This document shows, one piece after another, positions 36,701-47,843 of a stretch of DNA of 64,000 bases. Both the position numbers and the translations under genes were made by a program. Numbering within the stretch: the first letter of the stretch is position 1; each line of letters opens with the position of its first letter. The DNA is from Glyphotaelius pellucidus. Its lineage: Eukaryota > Arthropoda > Insecta > Trichoptera > Limnephilidae. Below the pieces are notes generated by a model that worked only from the letters and a program-made list of their open reading frames with translations, had not been told where the DNA came from and searched no databases. The DNA is taken from positions 15,829,133 to 15,893,132 of the forward strand of contig OW386550.1 of NCBI GenBank assembly GCA_936435175.1, read 5' to 3'.

Positions 36701-39700
36701 TAATTTCAAATTATTTCGTCTTTCCTCTTTCCCAACCACATCTCGGCACGTCCCGCGGACGTTAAGATATCCGAAAAGATAATGAGCTTCCTATCCGCGT
36801 AGCGAAGGATGTAACGCCGTGTCCTTCTAACGTGATTCCCGCTTCTATTGTCCAATAAATGTTAACCGTTCCATTAGCTCTAACAAACCCCCCAACGGCT
36901 CACTACTAACTAACATTCTTTACATGACAGCATACACAATTAACAATACACAACGCTCTGGAAAAACATCGAGAATTTCACGGTCCATTGATAGTTTATC
37001 CATGCTCCAAAATTTGCCATCATCACTACCCCTCCGTGCAATTGTTCCATGAGGCTGAATTGTTAGATATAAGAAAAATTTACTGTAAACAATGTTTAAA
37101 ATATATATTAACACGAAATGTTATTTTTACAAAAAATGAAAAGCGTTTTAGTAATAGGTTAAATAATGTATTTGAAGTTCCACTGTGTAACACTAGGCTT
37201 GCGCAAAGACATGCATATTTTATTATACCAAAAATATATAATGCTTTCTATAAGGCTACAGAAATTGATTGTAAAAATATATCCACCTACAGCAAGTATA
37301 AAAATGTATTAAAGTCTTGGATAAATACCGTCGACACAAACATTTACTTGCTGTAACATCTGACCTATGCTGTAACTTAACCAAATTTTTATTATTCTTT
37401 ATAAACGTCTTTTGAATGTATTTCAGTAAACACTAAATCTATTCTTTATGTATTTAATTCAATTTTTTTTTTAAACTTCTACAATATATTGTATGTTTAT
37501 GAGTAATTATCTGTCTTAAAATCACTCAAGTATACCCACGAACTGGCGATGCCTATGTGGGATTTTTTTGGTTAATCTAATCTATTTATGTTATTCTCTA
37601 CTTTTTTAAAACTGTTTATATAAAAAGTTTGTATCACAAAATGTTACCAACTGTACCAAAAAAATTGTTAATAAATAAAAAAAAAATAAAAAAAAATTTC
37701 TGTTTCGAGTAAGAATTATGATCATTTGTCAGGTGGGAAAATAAAACATATCTAGGCTTCTCTCCGAACGATTGGTTTGCTGAACTCGTGGGGATTTCCA
37801 ACGTGGAAACAGGCTGACTGGCTGCCAGTGTATAGATCCTCTTGCATGAATAATGTATGATGCACTTCATCTCGCTGTAATGTGGTACACGCTGCCTGGT
37901 GACGCATTTGCGAATAATCACCGGCTCGCGAGCAAGTTCACATGTACGTGGGCTACTAATTACCAACATGTATTGTTTTAGGTATTATGTCGCCGTAACG
38001 CCCGTTGATCTTTTTTCATAATGCCCGCCTTTAATCTGCTTTATTTGATTTTTTTGGAATCGCGTGTGGCCGGGCTGGGTGCAATCATTGACTTCATTGA
38101 CTTGGGCATATTCGGCTACGGCCCAAGACGGTTCAGTCTTTCAGCCAATGTACAGACTGCAGACTTTTGTACTTACTTGATATTCCGCACGCGCTGACTT
38201 TTAAAGGAAACTGTCATTTCGCAAATTGACTTGTCAATCGTGGCTTATTTATAGATTATTATCTTTATCTTATATTTCGTGGGATTGCACTTGCGAATTT
38301 TTTATATCGCCTGCACAATGCACAAGTCGACGCGATCAAATATTAACGCATCCGTTCCCATAGTAAAAAAAAACGGCTACTTTGTTGCAATCTATAGTAA
38401 CTCAAGTCTTTTAGAGCATATATTACGATAACTTAATGATGCATGCAATTTAAAATAAACAAAAGGCCAACATGAACGCATTAAAGAATGTGTTTGTTTT
38501 ATCTTAATACTTTTAATCTAGATAATAACTGTCTTGATATTATTTTCTTACAAGTAAACGATATCTCGAGGAATGTTGCTCATTACTCATTAGTCACTGC
38601 ACAAATCAATCAAACATCTTCACAGTGTAAGGTGGATTTATAGGAACGGTGTCTGTTATTAGTATGAGTAAGAAACGATAAGGCTACTCAATGATCCAAC
38701 TTGAGCACTGCTTGTATCATGATGTGATATGAATATTGGTATGTCGGATGAAATACTGATCTATCGCCGTGTCGGGCGCTGGTGTGTGTGAGAGGGTGTG
38801 TGAGTGTTTGTGTGCCGCGAATCTCATGGCGACATTGCGTCTGGCAGATCGAACGACAAACGTGGGCTTTTATCTCTTCAGATATTCTGTTACCCCGGCA
38901 CCAAAATGTAAACACTGCATACGTATAACTTGTTGTTTGATAAAACTATTCACCGCACTCGCTTCTGATTAGAGTAAACATTTTTATATGTTGTGTTTGC
39001 AGTCGCAAAATATTAAGAATATTGTTATATTATTTTTAATGATTATTATTTGGTTTCTTAAAATGATTTGGACAGTTGTTGGACGATCAACTTAGAAGTT
39101 CTTTGTCTTCTAAATACAAGTTGAGGAGTCATGGTATAATTTTATATAATAAAAAAAACTCTCATTTTATGACAGAAACTGCAGATCATAAACAAACTAA
39201 GGTTAAAGTTTTCATGTTTTATTGCAAAGGTATTAATAATACATAAAATTACTAAAGCACGTGTAAATGGTCATAAAATATGAAGCGCAGTTAATCGATA
39301 GTAAAATTCGCCGTCAACAATCTCGTCATTAAGTACCTACTTCAAAGATGCCAATTTAGACAAACATTCAGCCACGGTGTTTCAACATTTTCAGTTGCAG
39401 GTGTTAACAGCCGACACCGAATTGCTGACGGGAGGAATTCCATTCGGAACTCAGCATTGCCTTGAGAAAGCGACTTTAATACCACACACGATCATGTCGG
39501 GTCATTCACAACAAACTTTATTTAATAATTACAATTTGCTCGTAATAAGACCCGAGTAAAAACAATAGTCTGTTCACGAAAATGTATCATTTTATAAGAG
39601 ATTTCAATATGCTGGAGTGCTTCGTGGAAAAGTGTTTGTCGCTCGTTTGGAATTTCATTGAGTTGCAATAGAGATTATCGTATGAGCAAAACATTGTATT

Positions 39701-42700
39701 TATCAGCCAGACGCTGGCAGACTGCTTGGCACCAAATCCCACGCACAATCGAACAAGAGAATTCCATTCACAGGTTCACAGTAATGCCTCAAGCGTTTCT
39801 TTGGAAATTATCTGTGGAATTTCGAACTGCGATAAGGATAACAAGGCTGGTAAGAAATTCCCTGTAGATCGTTTACTTGGAAATGAGAAGAAAAACAAAA
39901 GGCTAAAATATAAAACAATGCGTGTGTTTGTTATTAGCTATTAGTAAATTGGATGTAAATAAAATGAAGGCAGGTTACTTAGTATTACGTTAGGTAGTGA
40001 GAAAGATTTAATATCTGCTTACGAGTTTTTTAACGTTATATCTTCAACTTTTATTGATGCTTAGATATAAGTAGGTATGTACTACAGCAAACATTATAAC
40101 ACCTACTTGATTAAAAGGCTTCAATATAATTAACAAATCGAATAATTATGAAATCAAAACATCGCCCAGACCTATGCCAAGAAAGTATGAGGGAATGATT
40201 CCATCGAACCGATTTTATCTATCCGCTCGCGTTTTCAGGCCTCGTTTCTCAGCTATCCACTGCCATGACATCATAAAGAGAGTGACTAAACTACAATCGA
40301 TACTTTCCAAGTAACATAGTCACTATACACTATACACGCCACCAATATAACGGCGGCTATTCGCTTTTCACGTGAACTGTCTCGAAAGCTTGGCGTGAGT
40401 AGCTTTGGGTCACATGGTCTATGTTTATTATTTTCACGGTTTTAGGAAACTGAAACAAAAAAGGGCCCAATGTACGGCACACATTTCAAATAATAATATT
40501 TGAAGTGTTTATTTTGTTGTGTAATGTTACGTACGGTCGCGACCTTCTTCCGCGACCGGAGACTTGATTCTCAATTCATGCCCGTTTCGTTTGAAATCGA
40601 CGGATTTTTCTCGGAAACTGACGGTGCTCGAAGCCTTAGGCGATATTATATGAGCGTTTGATATCCTTACCTTTTTTATCGTGTCACTGTGGAGGTAACT
40701 ACCTACCTTCATTCCTAACGTGCACCGTGAAATCAATTATATTAAGTGATGAATTGTTGTGTTAACACGCTGGTATAAAACAAGTTATTTTTTTGCGCAC
40801 GTACCAAATACAAACTTATGTATTTCACGGATAGTTATTAATTTGTTTATATTTTTACCATAATTCCCCTGATATTGCCTCGGCAATACTATTACTATGA
40901 TTCTCCTGATATTTAACTGGCGTCAAGCGTTGACGCATTGGAATCACATAAAGTGCATCAGTAAATTAATCTGCAAAAGTTCAGCGATAGTCACGCTTGT
41001 CTGCTGGATATTGTTTTACTCTTTTAGCGGAAAAACGTTAGTCATCTGAGTGAACCATACTTTACAAATTGGCAAATTGCTACCAAGGTTCAATCTGTTG
41101 ATTACTTTTCACCGAAGCCAGTAATATGAAAAGTTTTCTAACCAAATTTCCGAGGAATCAAAAGAAATATTATTATTCACAGTTTCTTGATAAAAAGGGA
41201 CGGGCCTGCCTGGAAAGACCAATTATCGCTTACTAGAATATTTGAAACTAATTTATTGTTTTCCTTGTTACAGGTTAAGAAGACCTTTAAAGTTGACTAC
41301 GATGAACATCACAAGTCGTGGAAGCAGCAACACTATGACTGGCTGCCAAGCCACGAGAAGATCCCGAAAGTTCTGGGAGAAGAAGTGCCAGCCGATCATC
41401 TTAAAAAAATTGAGGTAATTAGTTTTTATCCTTTTATCTCAAATCTACATCAATGTACGAAACTAGATACTAATCAGGATAAATAAAATAATGGCAACTT
41501 CTCTAATCCTTAATATGAAATTCGGGCAATAGATGTAATCATTTTTTGTCTCTGGGGAACATAAAGAAGCACAAAAGTGGAGGGTGATCCTTGCCCCGGG
41601 CTGTATGGCACAAGGCTTTGACCTGACTTAATTTGACCTTGGCTGTGATACCAATATAACTTTAATGGCGTGACGAATATCAGAGGTAAATTCGGGACCG
41701 ATTAACAGTTTGCATTCCGCAAAATCTCTAGTCTCACGTAGATAGGTGCATATGCCGAATGACTGTGGCGTGAAGCATTTTGGGAAACTTTAATTTGTTG
41801 TCTGCGAGGTTTGCGTGCAGTGCTAGACGATTTGACGGTATATGACGATCTCTATCATCATATCTCCGTCAAAAATAATTATAGACGTCTCCCCTCAGTT
41901 TTGAATGCATCAAACTTTTGAAATGTAAATTTTGACTTTGTCTTTCAATGGCCAACAGTGTTGAGCAAATTTTTGCCGCCATTCTTATCACGCTATTATT
42001 TGTGTGCATCCAGTAACCTTGGCTGGAATACTCTTTGGATGTATCTTTTAGTTTATTTTTTGAACGAGTGGTGCATGCATCCCGAGTATCATTTGGATGC
42101 AACATGACTACTCTGTATCCGTCATTTGTACGATTTGTTTCTCATTAATTCTGTCACGCAATGCCACTTCAGACACTTGTCATTTTCCAGTCTGCGTATA
42201 ACCAGCAATCATAATGCAATTATCGGAGCAACAGCTGGACTTAAGCCATAGTTAATAGGAATCACAAAAATATTCAAAGAAATTGTTTCGAGATATACAC
42301 GAAACAAGCATCCTAATATTTGCATTAAAAAATTAAACTATCTTGAAATTCTGTATTTAGACTTTTTTTTAAATTATTTCTCTTTTTTCTTCAGAACAAC
42401 CTCGATGGAACGCTAGCTGACGCCTACGAATATCTGCAGACCTTTGCCGTGGGTCTGGAACAAGTTGCCAGGGATCAGCGCAACAACGCATCTCCATTCA
42501 AAGACCTCTTCACTGGAGCCGAGTACAAACTGCGCGCTGTGCTTTGCGAAATTCAGGTAATTACCTTTAACGAGTTTGTTTTTGTCATATCATTTGCGCA
42601 GTTAGGTAATGTGGTCTACTTGATTATCTCTCCAATCCGTTTTACGTCTGATTTAGTCCACTCTCAAACATTTTTGAAGTGTTGTCTTTCGATAATTCAC

Positions 42701-42940
42701 AAATATTCTTGTTTTTTTGACAATCTACTAACGTTCTTGTTCTTTTTTCTACAGGTTGCCATCATTGAACGCAATGCAGAGCGTCGCCCAGACATCACTC
42801 GCGACATCATGAAGGACGAGTTCCGTAATCTGGACGACTCCTACAGGAACCTGCGTGACTGGTTCATCTACAGAGACTACATGAACGCTCTGGAGTACGT
42901 CATCAAGGTCTTCGAATTCTACAGTTCCAAAATGCCTTAA
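27298..42940 (+). CDS. Six-exon gene for an unrecognised secreted helical protein (cytokine-like fold suspected)
   Basis: Exons 27298-27757, 32688-32869, 33915-34016, 41274-41414, 42395-42556 and 42755-42940 join in one frame to give about 410 residues. All introns are GT..AG, with phases 1, 0, 0, 0, 0. Exon 2 carries a hydrophobic run (ILWGCLLGLM) followed by an AXA-type cleavage site (ARA/APT), so residues from about 176 on would be a secreted chain of about 235 residues. That chain has only two cysteines (about 204 in NPCG, about 346 in LCEIQ), which could form one disulfide. It has two N-glycosylation sequons (NVS at about 220; NAS at about 326, weakened by a following Pro). Exons 3-6 look like four long amphipathic helices, the last rich in aromatics (RDWFIYRDYMNALEYVIKVF). 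I do not recognise the family; a helical cytokine or hormone-like ligand is inferred from architecture only. Exon GC content and codon regularity contrast sharply with the AT-rich introns. Exons 3-6 are near certain; exon 1 is the least sure. Confidence 0.75.
28620..28950. promoter_or_regulatory. CpG-rich intronic block, possible enhancer or alternative promoter
   Basis: A second GC-rich block 0.9 kb into intron 1 with an 11-bp-arm hairpin (CCGCCACCGAG.. / CTCGG..GGTGGCGG, 28655-28684). No coding signal recognised. A role is suggested only by position and composition. Confidence 0.3.
29597..29628. repeat. Perfect 12-bp-arm hairpin
   Basis: CATGTATTCCCG, an 8-base loop, CGGGAATACATG. It lies in intron 1. 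Function unknown. Confidence 0.7.
31830..32065 (+). repeat. Dispersed repeat D, copy 1 (intron 1)
   Basis: GGAGAGATATGTAGCTACGAATG, GAGAGCGCGCTAATGTT and TTTAAAATAGAGCAAAAATCTC recur in the same order at 54718-54950. Type unknown. Confidence 0.7.
32688..32869 (+). CDS. Exon 2 (signal-peptide-like segment and N-terminal loop)
   Basis: The acceptor is a T-rich tract ending TTTTTTGCAG; the donor is CAG/GTATGG. The phase is 1 at entry and 0 at exit. It encodes a short n-region (KLSEV), a hydrophobic core (ILWGCLLGLM), a small-residue cleavage region (SACARA) and a Pro-rich mature start (APTRHPALSPP). The distinctive motif LWINPCGIG follows; its cysteine is one of only two in the predicted secreted chain. 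No in-frame ATG lies just before the hydrophobic core, so the initiator must come from an upstream exon. Confidence 0.75.
32870..33914 (+). other. Intron 2 (1.0 kb)
   Basis: AT-rich with consensus ends (GTATGG..TTTCAG). Apart from moderately GC-richer DNA around 33510-33600, nothing recognisable is seen. Confidence 0.7.
33915..34016 (+). CDS. Exon 3 (predicted helix A)
   Basis: 34 codons between ATTTCAG and TAT/GTAAGT, phase 0 at both ends. After an acidic start with a sequon (IPNVSD), the sequence LLNQIVVQAKNALSDADR has the heptad-like spacing of an amphipathic helix. It continues into the start of exon 4. Confidence 0.85.
34017..41273 (+). other. Intron 3 (7.3 kb)
   Basis: The longest intron. 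It contains a sense-oriented LINE 3' fragment (about 36930-37700) and several GC-richer, CpG-bearing unique stretches (for example 34190-34450, 35840-36170, 40180-40420) that could be regulatory. Short frames here show no recognisable protein. Confidence 0.65.
36930..37700 (+). mobile_element. LINE 3' end (last coding part plus 3'UTR and A-tail) in intron 3
   Basis: The + frame ending at 37356 includes LLDIRKIYCKQCLKYILTR and LAQRHAYFIIPKIYNAFYK, typical of the C-terminus of Jockey/CR1-type ORF2. It is followed by an AT-rich 3'UTR with TATACCCACGAACTGGCGATG and an A-rich tail at about 37675-37700. The start is uncertain because the upstream frame is shifted. Confidence 0.7.
41274..41414 (+). 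CDS. Exon 4 (A-B linking region)
   Basis: 47 codons between TTACAG and GAG/GTAATT, phase 0 at both ends. It encodes a hydrophilic stretch rich in His, Lys, Asp and Trp (HHKSWKQQHYDWLPSHEKIP), likely the long crossover loop after the first helix. It is separated from exon 3 by a 7.3-kb intron. Confidence 0.88.
41415..42394 (+). other. Intron 4 (0.98 kb)
   Basis: Consensus borders (GTAATT..CTTCAG). No repeat or recognisable coding sequence is seen inside. Confidence 0.75.
42395..42556 (+). CDS. Exon 5 (predicted helices B and C)
   Basis: 54 codons between TCTTCAG and CAG/GTAATT, phase 0 at both ends. Two helical blocks are seen: LADAYEYLQTFAVGLEQVAR, then FKDLFTGAEYKLRAVLCEIQ, joined by a polar loop with a NAS sequon. 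The second cysteine of the mature chain lies in LCEIQ. Confidence 0.9.
42557..42754 (+). other. Intron 5, 198 bases, in frame and stop-free
   Basis: Consensus borders (GTAATT..TCTACAG) identify an intron. Its length is a multiple of three and the frame of the flanking exons runs through it without a stop. Retention would insert 66 mostly hydrophobic residues between LCEIQ and VAIIER. Confidence 0.8.
42755..42940 (+). CDS. Exon 6 (end of helix C, helix D and stop)
   Basis: 61 codons plus TAA after a T-rich tract ending TCTACAG. It completes the preceding helix (VAIIERNAERRPD). It then encodes a long terminal helix with evenly spaced aromatic and aliphatic residues (SYRNLRDWFIYRDYMNALEY) ending EFYSSKMP. 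It has the strongest coding character in the window: high GC, and clean third-position use against AT-rich surroundings. Confidence 0.92.
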   Translation, partial: VAIIERNAERRPDITRDIMKDEFRNLDDSYRNLRDWFIYRDYMNALEYVIKVFEFYSSKMP

Positions 42941-44870
42941 ATCATCCATCGAAGAAACAAGGCTCAGTTTCTCTCCTCTTGATGTGACTTCATCCAGAAT
43001 GACAGATTTGAAAACAACAGGAAACTATGCTGATCTATCACATAATCATGCGTCTCTCAGTTTTAAATTGATTTTTTTGGACTATTCCATCTCTACGGAT
43101 TGGTTCAATTGACAATTACCGAAATTCCCATTGTAGAATATTCCCCAGATTGTTTTTGACAACTTCTATAATTTTGGGACTGTATTCATTTGATTTGCTT
43201 GCAATGCAATTCATTTTATTTTTCGCTTATTTAAATGGACAACGCTTTTTAAAATGAGTACCTACAATAATGAGGGTTCTCATCTCATCAATCTCACCGT
43301 TGATGTTAAAAAAACGTGTATCGTGCTACATTGATAGTTAAATAATTAGAACTGATTCGAATACCTCTCCCAATCTTATAAAGAGTTTGTTGATATTCCG
43401 ATTCAACTTAAAGTTACTATAACTGTGTCTTATATAAAAATATACGTGTCATGTTATGAAACGTAGCTGTAAATACATATTGTAGATATTTTAGCAGAAA
43501 TGCTAATGTTAAATTCTATGTTGGGTGTCATTAAAGTTTTCAAATCTATTTCCATGTTAGATCCGTAAAATAATAATCACTAGCATACTACTTGATCGTT
43601 GTTGATTGACTAATGTGTGAATTTTGTAGGAAGAGAGCTTTTAATCTTTGGTCATCTTTAAACGATGATTGGGTTGTAGACTTAAACTAATTGACGTATG
43701 TAGTGTTATTGTGAATCGATGTTATAACAAATGTATCGAAATGCTACTTAAGATTTCATGTGTGTACTGATTAAGGCATCCATTTCAAAAGAAACCTTTT
43801 GACGTTAATAGATTATGCCTTAATGTAGATATTTATTAAAATTGTGAATGGACTGTGTCGTTCGGTAACTTGTTTTACTTCTTAGACTGTTGAGCCATTT
43901 TTTGCCATACTCGTTTTAAAACGCAGTACTTAGTTGATAAGACCTGAATAAACCTAAGGACTCACTCCTGAATGAAAACGAACTCAGGTCTCATCAACAT
44001 TTAGATAACTGGTAATTTACGATAGACAAATTGAAGTATTTTAAATATAATTATATGTTTAGTCAATCTCCTACTAAAACATCGAAATATGGCCATAATT
44101 ATTATAAATTTGATTTCATTTTTTATGGATTGTATAATTTTATTTATTGATTAATTTATAAATTCAACGATTTTTTATATTGCAATATAAGTTGTTCGCT
44201 TTTAAGATAGTTTTAGAAATGTTATTTAAATAAATTATTACTAGGTTATTTATTTTATATGTAATATTCGATTAATATCCCATACACGCTAATCAGTATT
44301 TATATGGCTGCTTTATTTAGACCAATTTAAAGTATTATTCTCAATTGCTTCCTCGATTAAACCCCTGAAAATACTCGCTTGCATCTAACTGATAATATAC
44401 ATATTTAATAATATAACATGGTAAATACAGCCTTAGGAAACACTGGCAGCTAAGGAAAGTCCAAGCAGAAAGGGCTAACTCGAATCATTGTATTGTATTA
44501 ATCTATCGACTTCGTTTTGTATGGACTGTGCACAGGTGTTTTTAAATTTATTAAAATTAACTTAATATTTTGCCTTCTGCCACCTTATCTTAATGATTTA
44601 TATCAAAAGATAAACATTGAATATTATCGATGATTTCGCTAACTATGTCTGTGATATAAAATTCATTTAATTTTAATGTAAAATTTACTGTTTTTTCCTT
44701 GATCTAAATTTTTCCATTACAAAATCGTAATGTTCCTATGTTATCTTAACTACTATTCTTGTGTGTTTGAATCAAATTTTGGTTCGTTATATGACTAGTG
44801 CAAAAGGCTTACTCCGTGTTTTTATCGAGCCAATAAACTAAATAAATTTTATTGATGAATGGATAAATAA
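42941..44870 (+). other. Probable 3'UTR with several polyadenylation signals
   Basis: AT-rich non-coding DNA follows the stop codon. Candidate poly(A) signals are ATTAAA at 43530, AATAAA at 43947, 44229 and 44832, and another near 44841, so alternative 3' ends are possible. ATTTA pentamers occur, as in short-lived cytokine messages, but the base composition alone would produce them. The 3' limit is a guess. Confidence 0.4.
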
Positions 44871-45204
44871 TTCGACGTTAATACAATTTATTTTAATATT
44901 TATGAAAACCCTTGTAAATATATAATTTATTAAACAAAATTATTTTATGTAATTGATATATACTATTGGAATGAGATGTAAAATTTTAAACCAAAGACAG
45001 ATTATTCCACGTAAAACAAAGTGTTTTTCTTCAACAACTCCTAAGTACTTCCTTTCCCTTACCCTTTTCCCTTCAACAGAACATCCTGATTGAATTCATA
45101 CTGATTACCTCTGTAATATAATGGTCAGAGAAAAAAAATTGAATCATTGTGTAGCGTTCTTTCATCCCCTCAAAGACGCTGAACAAATTTTACTCACTCT
45201 CATT

Positions 45205-45250
45205 ACATTAGCACACTAATACCTACTGTTCCGGGTTCGATTCCCATACT
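45205..45250 (+). mobile_element. SINE-like B box at the head of the 69-bp array
   Basis: GTTCCGGGTTCGATTCCCATA contains a perfect Pol III B box (GGTTCGATTCC). No convincing A box is seen upstream. The tandem array starts a few bases later. Confidence 0.35.
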
Positions 45251-45511
45251 GCAAATAAAAATGTCGGGTTTTGGTAAAAAAAGTATCACGCCAACAAATT
45301 TTTGCACTATGCACAAACTGCAAATGGAAATGTCGAGTTTTGGTAAAAAAAGTATCACGCCAACAAATTTTTGCACTATGCACAAACTGCAAATGGAAAT
45401 GTCGAGTTTTGGTAAAAAAAGTATCACGCCAACAAATTTTTGCACTATGCACAAACTGCAAATGGAAATGTCGAGTTTAGGTAAAAAAAGTATAACGCCA
45501 ACAAATTTTTC
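45248..45511. repeat. 69-bp tandem repeat, about 3.8 copies
   Basis: Units begin at 45261, 45330, 45399 and 45468 (ATGTCGAGTTTTGGTAAAAA) and are nearly identical. Because 69 is a multiple of three, several frames on both strands stay open through the array; the repeated peptides are not evidence of a gene. Confidence 0.95.
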
Positions 45512-45570
45512 GGCGGGTAACCTGACACCACAATTGTATTGCATTGAGCGATCCAAATCGGAGTCGGCTC

Positions 45571-46290
45571 TTAAAAGGAACGTTTGCGCGGCCCGTTTCA
45601 TATAAATCTTAATTTTGGATTTGAGATCAAAAAACCAACCTAACTGATAAATTATTTTTTGTTATAAAAAGTCAAATATCTGGTAAGGATATGAGCTACT
45701 TTATTTATTTTTGCTTTAAATTACAAGACATAGGCCATTAAAATTTTTAATATTTCATGATTTTAGAGGCAACTTGGACAATTAACTAATGAGTGAGTAA
45801 ATGAAAAACATTTAAAAAAATATTTGTTCTATGCTAAGTATGATGAAATATAAAATAAAAATTAATAAAATAAATCATTTTGATGGGTATAAATTTAAAT
45901 TACAAATTTCATATTGACGTCACAAAAAAAAGTCGTTTATTTGCTAAAATTACTTCCCAAAAAAGCGCATTTTTAATGACGTTATATTTTTATTTTATTT
46001 TTCATTATATTATTAAAATAAATAGAGTAAATTTTTTTCATTTTTTATTTTCTTTTACTCAAAAAATAATTTTTCAAGTTGCCTCTGAAATCATGAACAT
46101 TAAAATCTTTAATGGTTTTTATGTATCTTATAATTTAAAAAAAATTAAAATAAAATAACTCATATCCGTACTAGATATTTGATAAACCTTTTGATTACAA
46201 AAATAAATTTTTAGTTTGGTTGGGTGTTTTGATCTCAAATTCAAAATTAAGGTTTTTATGAAACGGGCCGGGTAAACGTTCCTCTTAAGT
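45571..46290. mobile_element. 720-bp foldback element with arms of about 210 bp
   Basis: The left arm (45571-45779: GGAACGTTTGCGCGGCCCG through TTTAGAGGCAACTTG) is complementary, with scattered changes, to the right arm (about 46075-46290: CAAGTTGCCTCTGAAATC through CGGGCCGGGTAAACGTTCC). The 300-bp centre is AT-rich and has no recognised protein. The short frame at 45880-46158 lies across the centre and right arm and is probably chance. Confidence 0.75.
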
Positions 46291-47544
46291 TAATGCTCGA
46301 CTGAACTATTAATAAATAATTGGTGGGTACATAAAACCCGGTTTAATCCCTTCGGAAGATATTTAAAATACTCTTTACCTACAAATTTTTTTTTATTTGA
46401 AACAAACATTTTTTTATTTATGGAAATCACGGGGAGAAAATTATTGACGTAAACTAACAATTATTCTCAACGAATAAAGTTGCGCTGATTGCTTTAAATC
46501 CAAAGATATTGAAATATAAGAGATGTGCTATCCACAGTTTTTACTGGGTGGGACTGTTTCCTGGTGTCGCCGATACTGTTAACCAATACTACTGTACACC
46601 TCCAAAAATCAAATCTAAATAAATGAAATCTTTCCGCATTCAAACTATCTTCTTTACCACTACTACTGCACACCTTAAAAAAATCAACAACTTTCCGTAT
46701 TCAAAATATTTCCATTCGGAAGTAATCCCGCCGACCGTTGGGCGGACACGATAGCATATCTCTTGCATTTGAATATCTTTGGTCCAAACTATATTACAAG
46801 CTTAACTAGAAGAGTTATAATTATCTCGAATAATATATGATATCCAGAGAATACCACCCATGGCTAAAAAAAAAATTGTCTCTCTCTTGTCTACACGACG
46901 ACATAATGGGACGGAGAGAGAGATGTTAAATGGAGCTATCAGCGGCAGGACCACACTTTCTCATACTCGCTCCGGCGAAAAACCAGTATAGATGAGCATC
47001 GCTTTACAATAACAAAGTTTTGATTTTTATATGTATAGATTTCAGATAAATTACCAAATTCGAGTTATCTGCGTTTAAATTATGCAAAAATGAATCTATT
47101 ATAATTTTTAATTGTACGAACGAGAAAAAAGTGATAGTTTTCTTCCAAATTCTACAAATAAAAGGACTACATTTTGGTTAAAAATATTTTTGTAAGTTTT
47201 TTTTAAACTTCTTTTCATGTTTGATGCTTTAAAAATGGCAATTTTTAAACGCTTAAGTATTTTCAGATACAAAAATCTAAGAGGTAATCTTATCTTATTT
47301 CCACGAAAGTATATGTTTTTACGACATCTTCAAAATAAGAAATATACAAGACATTTAAAATACTTTGGAAAAATTCCAAAATTCGTTCAGAAATCATTAA
47401 CAAAACATGCTTACACAATAGTTAAACTACCCCCTCTGGCTGTGTAAGCAATGTATATATCTTTCCATGAACAATTATTTGTTATTTTTTAAATTAGAGT
47501 ACAGGCGACAGGTGGGAATGCTCTCCTTGTTCTACCGGTATTAC
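46291..47544. other. No supported gene
   Basis: Contains a partial direct repeat (AATCTTTCCGCATTCAAACTAT near 46627 against AACTTTCCGTATTCAAAATAT near 46688). It also has a 76-codon + frame (47217-47447) of basic composition without a recognised domain. Confidence 0.4.
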
Positions 47545-47843
47545 AATGGAAGATGCTCCGAGGAACTAGCGTCGTTGATCCCTCGGTACCGGCGCATAGT
47601 CGGGAAACATGCCAAACACTCGCCCAACATTTGTACACGGTTGACATTAGTCAATTAGTTATTGAGAACGATTTACCGGCCTATGTGTTTCCTCCCTCCT
47701 ACAATATGGGTCTCTTCAAGACCCATGTTCACCCCTTCATTTCCTCAAAAACACCCTCCACACAGCATCTTCAAAGATGACATTGGCCCTGAGGGAAATT
47801 ATTTTCCTCAGGGCTTCCTGTGTGGAGTTAGTGTTAAAAAAAA
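47545..47843 (+). mobile_element. Retroposon family A, 5'-truncated variant
   Basis: Matches the 3' half of family A (ACACCCTCCACACAGCATC, then the CCCTGAGGGAAAT stem-loop, then an A-tail). It has a variant block containing TGGGTCTCTTCAAGACCCA that recurs, inverted, in the copy near 63.1 kb, so it marks a subfamily. Confidence 0.7.

Noticed and set aside
42449..42940. Single 163-codon frame as an intronless gene
   Set aside because: It is exon 5 plus a stop-free intron plus exon 6; consensus splice sites and the composition shift mark 42557-42754 as intron.
45203..45605. Overlapping 132- and 114-codon frames on opposite strands with repeated peptides
   Set aside because: The 69-bp repeat unit is a multiple of three, so several frames stay open by construction.
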